This document shows, piece by piece, positions 1-5,082 of a stretch of 5,082 nt of DNA. Under the pieces are notes generated by a model. That model saw only the letters and a list, made by a program, of their open reading frames with translations, did no database searches and had not been told where the DNA came from. The translations under genes and the position numbers were made by a program. The first letter of the stretch is position 1. Every line of letters begins with the position of its first letter. The stretch is taken from positions 1-5,082 of the forward strand of contig JAJYEB010000166.1 in the NCBI GenBank assembly GCA_021790375.1. The letters are read 5' to 3'. This DNA is from Chloroflexota bacterium. Its GTDB lineage: Bacteria; Chloroflexota; Limnocylindria; Limnocylindrales; CSP1-4.

Positions 1-1
1 C

Positions 2-718
2 GACCTCGACCACGAGACGATCTGCGCCATGACGGCCGACGCGTTCGGATCGGATGGGGTGATGCCGGGGGACGGCAGTCGGCCGGAGGACCCCCGCTTC
101 GAGGCCGCGCCCCCTCTGCCGTCGGCGGAGCGCGCCCGTGTCGTGAACCGGCCAGGCTCGCAGGCGCACCTGTCGATCGCGGTCCCGGGCCTGCGGCGGG
201 ACGACCCGGAGCAGTGGGCGCTCGAGCTGCTCGATACGATCCTCGGGGAGGGGATGAGCAGCCGTCTCTTCCTGCACCTGCGGGAGGAGGCCGGGCTGGC
301 CTACGACGTGCACTCGTTCCTCACCGACTACGCCGACTGCGGGATGCTGGGGATCTACGCGGGAGTCGATCCGCACGTCCTGGGCCGCGCGCTCGCGGCG
401 ATCCTCGCCGAACTGGCCGACCTGCGGGACCGGACCGTCCCCGACGACGAGCTGGCTCGCGCCAAGGCGTATTCGTGCGGACGGCTCGAGCTGCGCCTCG
501 AGGAGGGCAGGAACCTCGCCTCGTGGCTGGGCGCGCAGGAGGCCCTGCACGAGCGGACGCTGACGCTCGAGGAGGCGGTGGAAGCCATCCAGGCGGTGAC
601 CGCCGACCAGCTGCGGTCGCTGGCCGGCCGGCTGTTCCGCGACGAGGCGCTGTCGCTGGCGGTCATTGCGCCGGGGCGGCGGGGCCGCGGGCTCGCGCAG
701 CGGTTGCGGCTGCCGTGA
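2..718 (+). CDS. M16-family zinc peptidase, C-terminal part (5' end outside window)
   Basis: This is the last 238 residues of a processing-peptidase-like M16 protein. The frame is open to the left edge, and the ATG at 29 is internal (the residues before it, DLDHETICA, fit the inter-domain linker), so the gene is cut by the window rather than starting here. The M16 C-terminal domain signature is clear: a GEGMSSRLF stretch followed by LREEAGLAY (Arg about fragment residue 94, Tyr about 101), matching the family's conserved R..GLaY motif, then the alternating strands and helices of the half-barrel. In this family the N-terminal domain carries the HxxEH zinc site. That part is not visible, so activity cannot be judged. 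The protein probably degrades or processes peptides. The stop is 17 nt from the next start, or overlaps an alternative GTG at 715 by 4 nt, suggesting an operon with the TPR-like gene and ndk. Confidence 0.88.
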   Translation, partial: DLDHETICAMTADAFGSDGVMPGDGSRPEDPRFEAAPPLPSAERARVVNRPGSQAHLSIAVPGLRRDDPEQWALELLDTILGEGMSSRLFLHLREEAGLAYDVHSFLTDYADCGMLGIYAGVDPHVLGRALAAILAELADLRDRTVPDDELARAKAYSCGRLELRLEEGRNLASWLGAQEALHERTLTLEEAVEAIQAVTADQLRSLAGRLFRDEALSLAVIAPGRRGRGLAQRLRLP

Positions 719-720
719 CC

Positions 721-728
721 GGGGAGGA
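721..728 (+). promoter_or_regulatory. Strong Shine-Dalgarno that favours the GTG start at 736
   Basis: The sequence GGGGAGGA contains a full GGAGG core (723-727), 8 nt before the GTG at 736. The competing in-frame GTG at 715, which overlaps the upstream stop as GTGA, has no comparable purine-rich site before it. This favours 736 as the start, although coupled translation from 715 cannot be excluded. Confidence 0.55.
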
Positions 729-735
729 CGAGCGC

Positions 736-1830
736 GTGGAACGGGTCGACGTGGACCCGCGGCTGCCGTGGGATGACGCGCCGGCCGGCGAGCCTGCGCC
801 AGACGAGGATGCGGCCCGCGAACTTGCGGCCGACCAGCCTGCGGCCGGCGAACCTGCGCCGGACGAGGATGCGGCCCGCGAACTTGCGGCCGACCAGCCT
901 GCTCCCCACGAAGCGACGGCTGGAGGCGCCCCCTCGGCCCCAGACGTGCCGGGGGGACCCGAGCCGCCACCGTCCACCGTGCAGCCCGTCGCGGTCGGCC
1001 CCGAGCCGCCACCGTCCACCGTGCAGCCTGTCCCTGTGGGTCCCGGCCGGCCCGCCCCGCCTGCGCCGACGCCCGCCGCCCCGTCGGCGGCAAGCCTGAG
1101 TGATGCCCGCCTGGCCCGCGTCCACCTCCGGGTCGGGATGTTCGGACTCGCCCGCGCGGAGCTCGAGACACTCGCGGCGCGTGGCGGCCTGGACGTGCCG
1201 GCGCTGGCCGATCTCGCCGAGGTGCGCTGGCGAACCGGCGACCTGGTGGGTGCCGGCGAGGCCGCCGACGCCTACCTGGAGGCCGGCGGCGAGGAGCTCG
1301 TGGCCGTGTGCGTGGCCGCCGAAGCAGCGGCAGCGGCGGGGCGCATGGCGGATGCCCGCAACCTGGCCGCCCGGGTCCTGGCGCGCGGCCGGGATCGACT
1401 GGACGACCTGTTCGCCGGCCAGCCACAGAGCAACATCTGGCCGGCGGAGCTGCGTCCGGGCAACCTCCCGCTCGGCCGGCCCGAGTCGACCCCCGGGATC
1501 GTGCCCCCACCCGCGGGCGCTCCCGCGGCCGCGTTGACCGGCTCCGGCGACCTGGCGGACGTCGAGGCCCGGCTCGCGCGAGGCGACCTGGCCGGGACGG
1601 CCACGCGTCTCGCCCTGTTGCTTCGCCGCCGGCCGGCCCTGGCCCCGGCAGTCCTGGCCACGGCCGACGAGGCGCTGCGGATGGTCAGTCCCGGCGCCGA
1701 GGCCGCATCGATCCACCTGGTGCGCGGCGACGCGTACCGCCTCATGGGCCGCGAGACGCTCGCGGCGGAGGCGTTCCAGCAAGCGAGCCGGGCCCTTCAC
1801 GGTGTCCGGGAACCCGAGGAGACATCGTGA
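736..1830 (+). CDS. TPR-like helical-repeat protein with Pro/Ala-rich repeat linker
   Basis: This is a 364-aa protein of unknown function (371 aa if the GTG at 715 is used). The start at 736 is chosen for its strong ribosome binding site. Residues 1-120 are acidic and Pro/Ala-rich, probably disordered, and carry two internal tandem duplications (17-56 and 74-101). Residues about 122-215 form paired helices of the TPR type, with phrases such as RVGMFGLARAELETLA, RTGDLVGAGEAADAYL and AAGRMADARNLAARVL, each showing the small-residue spacing of helix-turn-helix repeats. A second Pro-rich spacer (about 235-268) leads to another helical region (about 272-358), ending in a good TPR-like phrase (GDAYRLMGRETLAAEAFQQA). 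There is no signal peptide or membrane segment, so it is probably a cytoplasmic protein-interaction scaffold. Its stop overlaps the ndk start (GTGA), implying coupled translation. Its partner is unknown. The TPR assignment is from pattern and helix periodicity only. Confidence 0.8.
   Translation: MERVDVDPRLPWDDAPAGEPAPDEDAARELAADQPAAGEPAPDEDAARELAADQPAPHEATAGGAPSAPDVPGGPEPPPSTVQPVAVGPEPPPSTVQPVPVGPGRPAPPAPTPAAPSAASLSDARLARVHLRVGMFGLARAELETLAARGGLDVPALADLAEVRWRTGDLVGAGEAADAYLEAGGEELVAVCVAAEAAAAAGRMADARNLAARVLARGRDRLDDLFAGQPQSNIWPAELRPGNLPLGRPESTPGIVPPPAGAPAAALTGSGDLADVEARLARGDLAGTATRLALLLRRRPALAPAVLATADEALRMVSPGAEAASIHLVRGDAYRLMGRETLAAEAFQQASRALHGVREPEETS
784..903 (+). repeat. Tandem direct repeat, 2 x 60 bp, in frame
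   Basis: Two adjacent 60-bp copies (784-843 and 844-903) differ at only three positions (792/852, 801/861 and 843/903). Each encodes the same 20 residues, beginning AGEPAPDEDA and ending ADQPA. All three differences fall at third codon positions and are synonymous. The near identity indicates a recent in-frame duplication within the disordered N-terminal segment of the TPR-like protein. Confidence 0.95.
955..1038 (+). repeat. Tandem direct repeat, 2 x 42 bp, in frame
   Basis: Two adjacent 42-bp copies (955-996 and 997-1038) match at 37 of 42 positions. They encode GPEPPPSTVQPVAV and GPEPPPSTVQPVPV. They lie in the same Pro-rich linker as the 60-bp repeat but are unrelated to it in sequence, so the linker has expanded at least twice. 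Confidence 0.93.
1816..1821 (+). promoter_or_regulatory. Shine-Dalgarno for ndk
   Basis: GAGGAG lies 5 nt before the GTG start of ndk, inside the end of the upstream coding sequence. It supports the GTG at 1827, which overlaps the upstream stop (GTGA), as the true start. Confidence 0.65.
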
Positions 1831-2291
1831 CAGAACGCACGCTCGTACTGGTCAAGCCCGACGGTGTCCAGCGCCTGCTGGTCGGCCGCATCCTCGCCCG
1901 TTACGAGGAGCGCGGGCTCAGGATCGTCGGGCTGAAGCTGGTCCAGGTCGACCGGGACCTCGCGGAGCGCCACTACGCCGTGCACCGCGAGAAGCCCTTC
2001 TTCGCGGGTCTCGTCGAGTTCATCACGTCCGCCCCGCTGGTTGCCCTGGCGCTCGAGGGGCCCGATGCGGTGGCGGTGGTCAGGACGATGAACGGGGCGA
2101 CCCGTCCCAACCAGGCCGACCCCGGGACGATCCGCGGCGACCTCGCGCTGGTGACCTCGCAGAACCTGGTGCACGCCTCCGACAGCCCCGAGACGGCGCA
2201 GTTCGAGCTCGATCTCTGGTTCCGCCCCGAGGAACTCGTCGGGTACACGCGGGAGATCGACCGGTGGGTGCTCGCGCCCGAGGGGGCGTGA
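1827..2291 (+). CDS. ndk: Nucleoside diphosphate kinase
   Basis: This 154-aa enzyme is the normal length for bacterial NDK. It transfers the gamma phosphate of an NTP (usually ATP) to other NDPs and dNDPs through a phospho-histidine intermediate, in the cytoplasm. All the expected active-site residues are visible: Lys10 in LVKPDGV, Tyr50, Phe58, Arg86, Thr92, Arg103 in PGTIRGD, Asn113, the catalytic His116 in NLVHASDS, Ser118 and Glu127. The only departure from the textbook motif is Ala in place of Gly after the catalytic His. The GTG start is supported by a GAGGAG site 5 nt upstream and by homology: the protein begins directly with the conserved first strand (TERTLVLVKPDG). It overlaps the stop of the TPR-like gene by 4 nt, so translation is probably coupled. 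It ends at the convergent junction with the minus-strand membrane-protein genes. Identification is secure. Confidence 0.98.
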   Translation: MTERTLVLVKPDGVQRLLVGRILARYEERGLRIVGLKLVQVDRDLAERHYAVHREKPFFAGLVEFITSAPLVALALEGPDAVAVVRTMNGATRPNQADPGTIRGDLALVTSQNLVHASDSPETAQFELDLWFRPEELVGYTREIDRWVLAPEGA

Positions 2292-2315
2292 GCACGGGTT
2301 CGACCCCCGATGCTC
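2290..2315. terminator. Candidate bidirectional terminator hairpin between convergent genes
   Basis: GAGCA (2290-2294) pairs with TGCTC (2311-2315), and CGGG (2295-2298) pairs with CCCG (2306-2309). Together they form a 9-bp stem with one bulged A (2310) and a 7-nt loop, TTCGACC. The hairpin sits exactly in the 22-nt gap between ndk and the NuoN-like gene and touches both stop codons. Position and symmetry suit a shared terminator. Neither side has a T-run, so it is not a classical intrinsic terminator and the function is inferred. Confidence 0.4.
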
Positions 2316-3918
2316 AGTCCACCGAGGCGAGCACGCCCCCCGCGCGCAGCGACACCACGACGGCGAGGGCCGCGGCCAGGAGCACCAGGCACGCGGCGAT
2401 GACCGCGCCGTTCGCCAGCCAGGCCGCCGCGGCGGCATCGCCTGCCCGCCGGAGCGCCCCGCCGCCGCCTGCTCCATCGGGCCGCGGTCGCGCCGCGTCG
2501 CCGGCGCGCGACTGAACGCCGCCCAGCCTGTCCACCCGGCCCGCCCATCCGGAACGCACGGGACGGGACCGGCCCGGACCGGTGGCCGGCTCCTGCCCGT
2601 CCGATTCGACCGGGCGCCGCAGCCCGATCCACGCGAGACGGACGAACGGCACCAGCCCCAGCCATGCCGCGGCCAGCATGAGCGACCCCATGAATCCGCC
2701 GGTCGCCTGGGTCAGCGACGATCGCAGGGTGAAGATGCCCCACCCCGGCAGCCCGAACGTGGCGACGGCCACCCCCAGCAACCCGATCGCGAGCAGCGGC
2801 GCGCGGCGGGCCCAGCCATCGAGCTCATCGAGGCGGGCTGTGCCCCAGGCCCCCGCCAGCGCCAGCGTCCACGCGGCGAACGCGGTCCGCGCCACGGCGT
2901 TCGCGGGCAGCCAGGTGGTGGCGGCGGCCGGTCCGGCCGGGTCGGCCGTGGCCAGCGCCAGCAGGGCCAGCCCCGCATCGCCGATCAGCGTGTACGCGAG
3001 AACGTGCCGGAGGTCGCCGTGCAGCGTGGCGACGATCGCGCCGCCCACCACGGTCACGAGCGCGACGACGGCGATCAGGGCGCGGACCTCGCCGAGGAGT
3101 GGTGTGCCGGCCACGCCGCCGAAGGCGATGGCCGGCGCCAGCACGCGCTGCTCCCAGGCGACGGCCGCCAGCGCGAACGCCGCCGGCAGCCAGACCGCGC
3201 GTGCCGCCACCAGCGCGATCGGCCCGGACACCGCGGCGCGCGCGACGATCGTGTGCAGCGGCATCGCGCCCAGGAAGAGCCCGACCGCGCCGGCCACGAG
3301 CAGGAGCGCGGTCGCGACGCCGGTGGGGTCGGCTGCCACGGGCCCGGACGGCCCCAGGAGCCACGCCATGCCCACCAGCCCGAGGCCGCCGGCGACCGCC
3401 GCCACGCGGAGCGCGCGACTCGCCATCCTGGCGCCGGCTGCCTCCGGCGCGCCATCGGTCCCGGCAGCCAGGATCGGCGCCAGCACGACCGCGGCGGCAG
3501 TGACGAGCGCAATCGCGATCGGCGGGCCGTCCGTGCCGGCGGTCTGGAACTGCGCGCTGGTGCCCGACGGAGGGGCCATCAGCGAGCCGTTCAGCGCCGC
3601 CAGGCCGGCCGTCAGCGCCGCGACGGCAACCGCCAGGGCGGCCGGCACGCGCGGGCCCGTTGAGCGGACCGCGACGGCCACCCCGAGCAGCAGCAGCAGC
3701 GACGCCGCCGAGCTGGCCACCACGTCCGCGCCGTGCTGACCCAGCGCGAAGGTCGCGCCGCCCATCACGATCGTCGTGAGCGGGGCCGCCACGACCGCGA
3801 CCACGACACACACGCCGAGCCCCACCGCGGCGAGTGCCGGTCCGAGCGCGCGGTGCGCCGTGAGCGACGCCAGACCGGCGCTGACGAGCGCCACGGCGAC
3901 GAGGATGCCAGCGCTCAT
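2314..3918 (-). CDS. NuoN/ND2-like (Proton_antipo_M family) membrane protein, divergent
   Basis: This is a 534-aa polytopic inner-membrane protein with about 13-14 hydrophobic segments. Its middle follows the complex I antiporter-subunit pattern: GAMPLHTIVARAAVSGP (217-233) parallels the family's VPxHtWlPdA..gaP, HGDLRHVLAYTLIGDAGLALLA (300-321) parallels qtDlKRvLAYSsi.q.G, NAVARTAF (340-347) parallels the HalfKa region, and FGLPGWGIFTLRS (388-400) parallels the GlPPlsGF..K region. The protein has no lysine; the Lys of DLK is Arg, and I see no Glu in the expected TM5 region (about 65-85). Residues about 436-496 form a hydrophilic Gly/Arg/Pro-rich segment before a final helix, an unusual insertion. 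The ATG at 3918 is chosen because it lies 19 nt after the upstream stop, has AGGG 8 nt before it, and leads straight into a helix. It is the last gene of the lepB run. Family membership is my reading of motifs. Proton pumping is doubtful, and a structural role or a different ion function is possible. Confidence 0.72.
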   Translation of the reverse strand: MSAGILVAVALVSAGLASLTAHRALGPALAAVGLGVCVVVAVVAAPLTTIVMGGATFALGQHGADVVASSAASLLLLLGVAVAVRSTGPRVPAALAVAVAALTAGLAALNGSLMAPPSGTSAQFQTAGTDGPPIAIALVTAAAVVLAPILAAGTDGAPEAAGARMASRALRVAAVAGGLGLVGMAWLLGPSGPVAADPTGVATALLLVAGAVGLFLGAMPLHTIVARAAVSGPIALVAARAVWLPAAFALAAVAWEQRVLAPAIAFGGVAGTPLLGEVRALIAVVALVTVVGGAIVATLHGDLRHVLAYTLIGDAGLALLALATADPAGPAAATTWLPANAVARTAFAAWTLALAGAWGTARLDELDGWARRAPLLAIGLLGVAVATFGLPGWGIFTLRSSLTQATGGFMGSLMLAAAWLGLVPFVRLAWIGLRRPVESDGQEPATGPGRSRPVRSGWAGRVDRLGGVQSRAGDAARPRPDGAGGGGALRRAGDAAAAAWLANGAVIAACLVLLAAALAVVVSLRAGGVLASVD

Positions 3919-3937
3919 GCCGGCCGCCCTGCTGCCG

Positions 3938-4636
3938 TCATCCCCGGCCCCGCCGGGCGCGGGTGCCCCCGGGGGCCACTGCGGAGCGCGGTTCCGGTGC
4001 CGCGGACGAGCGCGGTTCCGGGGCTTCTGCGGCGCGCGGCTCGGGGGCCGCCGGCACGGCTCCGCGGCCCTGGAGATCCTGCAGCAGCACCTCGCGGGAG
4101 GCCGCGGCGGCTCCCACGATCGCCAGCGCCAGCGCGACGACCTCCAGCTGGCCGGGGGTGCCGGTGAGGGACGCCGCGACCAGGCCGCAGGCATCCAGGA
4201 AGATAACCGTTCCGATCGCCGTTCGGAGCGTGTCTCGGCTGAAGGCGGCCAGCGGGACGGCGGCGAAGGCCACGGCGACCCCGGCCGCGAGCGCGGTGGC
4301 CGGCCCGCGGCCGGGACCCGCGATCGGCGCGACCGCCCACCCGAGTGCGAGCCCGACCAGCACGAAGGCGGCCTCGGCCCACCCTCCGAGCGGCAACGGT
4401 GGCAGGAGCGCCGGCCCAACGCGCTCGGCCAGCACCAGCAGGTACGTGGCGAGGAGGGCGGTCACCAGCCAGAAGGCCAGCGGCAGCACCGCCGGCAGGG
4501 GGGACAGCGCCAGGGGCGACAGCACCAGGGCCGCGCCCATGGCGAGCACCGCCACCTGCGCCGTTCGCGCCCGCAGGGACGCCGCCACGGCCACCGCGGT
4601 GGCGAGGGCACCGACCCCGGCCAGCGCAGGCTCCAC
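3938..4636 (-). CDS. Polytopic membrane protein, possibly NuoK/HyfE-like
   Basis: This 232-aa protein has about six or seven hydrophobic segments (roughly 4-19, 26-45, 46-71, 86-106, 113-131, 139-157 and 165-181), followed by a hydrophilic Pro/Ala/Arg tail (about 190-232). The last three helices, with FSRDTLRTAIGTVIFLDACGL (132-152) and ALALAIVGAAAASREVL (168-184), resemble the arrangement in NuoK, MrpC and the C-terminal half of HyfE, where an R.l.R..iG phrase is followed by an (A)AAE-type helix. The conserved membrane Glu residues of NuoK are not evident, and there is no lysine. The start is GTG at 4636, with AGGG 7 nt before it, 14 nt after the lepB stop. The NuoN-like gene follows after 19 nt, which supports joint function. 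The NuoK/HyfE link is tentative, and a lineage-specific membrane protein is the alternative. Confidence 0.65.
   Translation of the reverse strand: MEPALAGVGALATAVAVAASLRARTAQVAVLAMGAALVLSPLALSPLPAVLPLAFWLVTALLATYLLVLAERVGPALLPPLPLGGWAEAAFVLVGLALGWAVAPIAGPGRGPATALAAGVAVAFAAVPLAAFSRDTLRTAIGTVIFLDACGLVAASLTGTPGQLEVVALALAIVGAAAASREVLLQDLQGRGAVPAAPEPRAAEAPEPRSSAAPEPRSAVAPGGTRARRGRG
3977..4048 (-). repeat. Three tandem 24-bp in-frame repeats (APEPR motif)
   Basis: Residues 197-220 of the 232-aa membrane protein read APEPRAAE, APEPRSSA, APEPRSAV: three copies with an 8-residue (24-bp) period in the hydrophilic C-terminal tail. The repeats are visible at DNA level as recurring GCGCGG(T/C)TC(C/G)GG on the plus strand. 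The tail probably projects from the membrane and is disordered. Confidence 0.85.
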
Positions 4637-4650
4637 GGCCGGGCCCTGGG

Positions 4651-5082
4651 TCAGGCCGCGCGCGCGAACGCGGCGGAGCGGCCGGCGGCGGGAGCGGCCG
4701 GCACGCTGTCGGCGGCCGGGGGACCCTCGGCGCGAGCGCCGGAGGGGAGGGACGAGGGCAGGGGCAGCGGGCTCAGGTCAGGATAGGTGGGCGTGGCCAG
4801 GATCTCGAACGTGCTGAGGGGCCAGTAGCGCAGCCAGGCCCGGCCGATGACGCTCGAGATCGGCACCGGCCCGAACACCCGGGAATCGCTGGAGTCCTCG
4901 CGATGGTCGCCCATCACGAACAGCATGTTCGGGGGGACGACCCAGTGGTCCAGCCCTCCGATCGGTTCGGTGACCTGCCCGGGGTACACGTACGGCTCGC
5001 TGATCTCCTGCCCGTTGATCGACACGTGGCCGTTGCGGAGGTCCACGGTCTCGCCCGGCGGGCCGATCACGCGCTTGATGTA
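4651..5082 (-). CDS. lepB: Type I signal peptidase, C-terminal part (5' end outside window)
   Basis: This is the last 143 residues of signal peptidase I (family S26), which cleaves signal peptides from exported proteins on the outer face of the cytoplasmic membrane using a Ser/Lys dyad. The fragment opens with box D, YIKRVIGPPGETV, whose Lys3 is the catalytic lysine; the N-terminal membrane anchor and the catalytic Ser are outside the window. Box E is intact: GDHREDSSDSR (58-68), with the conserved Asp66 and Arg68, then VFGPVP and the usual IGRAWLRYWP ending. The frame is open to the right edge, and the GTG at 5070 is internal. After the normal end of the family (about residue 90) there is a Pro/Ala-rich extension of about 53 residues. 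It heads the visible part of a minus-strand run with two membrane proteins; general secretion does not explain this pairing. Confidence 0.95.
   Translation of the reverse strand, partial: YIKRVIGPPGETVDLRNGHVSINGQEISEPYVYPGQVTEPIGGLDHWVVPPNMLFVMGDHREDSSDSRVFGPVPISSVIGRAWLRYWPLSTFEILATPTYPDLSPLPLPSSLPSGARAEGPPAADSVPAAPAAGRSAAFARAA

Noticed and set aside
29..31. ATG at 29 as the true start of the M16 protein
   Set aside because: The frame stays open to the left edge with plausible linker residues, and the protein would lack the N-terminal zinc-binding half of the family.
355..1800. Long minus-strand open frame (481 codons) antisense to the M16 and TPR-like genes
   Set aside because: It is a shadow frame caused by high G+C. 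The translation is Arg/Gly/Ser-rich low complexity with no domain, and it overlaps two well-supported plus-strand genes.
2161..2190. Ala in place of Gly after the catalytic His of NDK (HASDS) as a sign of altered activity
   Set aside because: All other active-site residues are intact, and small-residue variation at this position is compatible with normal NDK function.
2294..2321. A complete tRNA gene suggested by the T-arm-like hairpin and CCA
   Set aside because: No matching 5' acceptor strand, D-arm or anticodon arm is found upstream; that sequence is the ndk coding region. Only a 3'-end-like fragment is present.
2582..3739. Plus-strand open frame of 385 codons opposite the NuoN-like gene
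   Set aside because: It is Ala/Ser/Pro/Thr-rich low complexity without motifs. The minus strand in the same place gives regular membrane helices and family motifs.
3919..4419. Extension of the NuoN-like gene to an upstream start near 4419 (701 codons)
   Set aside because: The added residues are Arg/Ser/Pro-rich with no membrane segments and would overlap the 232-aa gene entirely. The ATG at 3918 begins a hydrophobic helix at normal operon spacing.
3776..4786. Plus-strand open frames of 336 and 284 codons opposite the 232-aa membrane protein and lepB
   Set aside because: They are compositionally biased (Gln/Arg/Gly or Ala/Ser/Arg-rich) and lie antisense to lepB, which has unmistakable catalytic motifs.

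Overview
This is a very G+C-rich stretch of bacterial chromosome (about 70-75% G+C by eye) with dense coding, long antisense shadow reading frames, frequent GTG starts and Ala/Pro/Gly/Arg-rich proteins. No gene in the window is a definitive taxonomic marker. The base composition, the NDK sequence and the degenerate complex I-like membrane subunits would fit a high-GC Chloroflexota lineage (Limnocylindria-like) or possibly an actinobacterial lineage. That assignment is inference and weakly held.

Left half, plus strand (2-2291). Three genes lie in a tightly packed run: the C-terminal part of an M16-family (processing-peptidase-like) zinc protease whose start is outside the window, a protein of two TPR-like helical regions joined by a Pro/Ala-rich repeat-bearing linker, and nucleoside diphosphate kinase (ndk). 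The spacing (17 nt, or a 4-nt GTGA overlap if the earlier GTG is used, then a GTGA overlap into ndk) suggests one transcript with translational coupling. Only ndk has an unambiguous biochemical role, balancing NTP pools.

Right half, minus strand (5082-2314). Three genes read leftward with 14- and 19-nt gaps: the C-terminal part of type I signal peptidase (lepB, catalytic Lys and box E visible), a 232-aa polytopic membrane protein whose last three helices look NuoK/HyfE-like, and a 534-aa polytopic protein that follows the pattern of the NuoN/ND2 (Proton_antipo_M) family. The two membrane proteins contain no lysine at all, although lysines are central to proton translocation in this family. 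They may be a diverged or degenerate complex I-like membrane module, and this is the most interesting observation here.

The two gene runs converge at about 2290-2316. The 22-nt gap is occupied by a hairpin that overlaps both stop codons. It is a candidate bidirectional terminator and also resembles the 3' end of a tRNA (T-arm, acceptor strand and CCA). No stretch longer than 300 bases lacks a gene, and I see no mobile element, CRISPR array, complete RNA gene or recognisable promoter.
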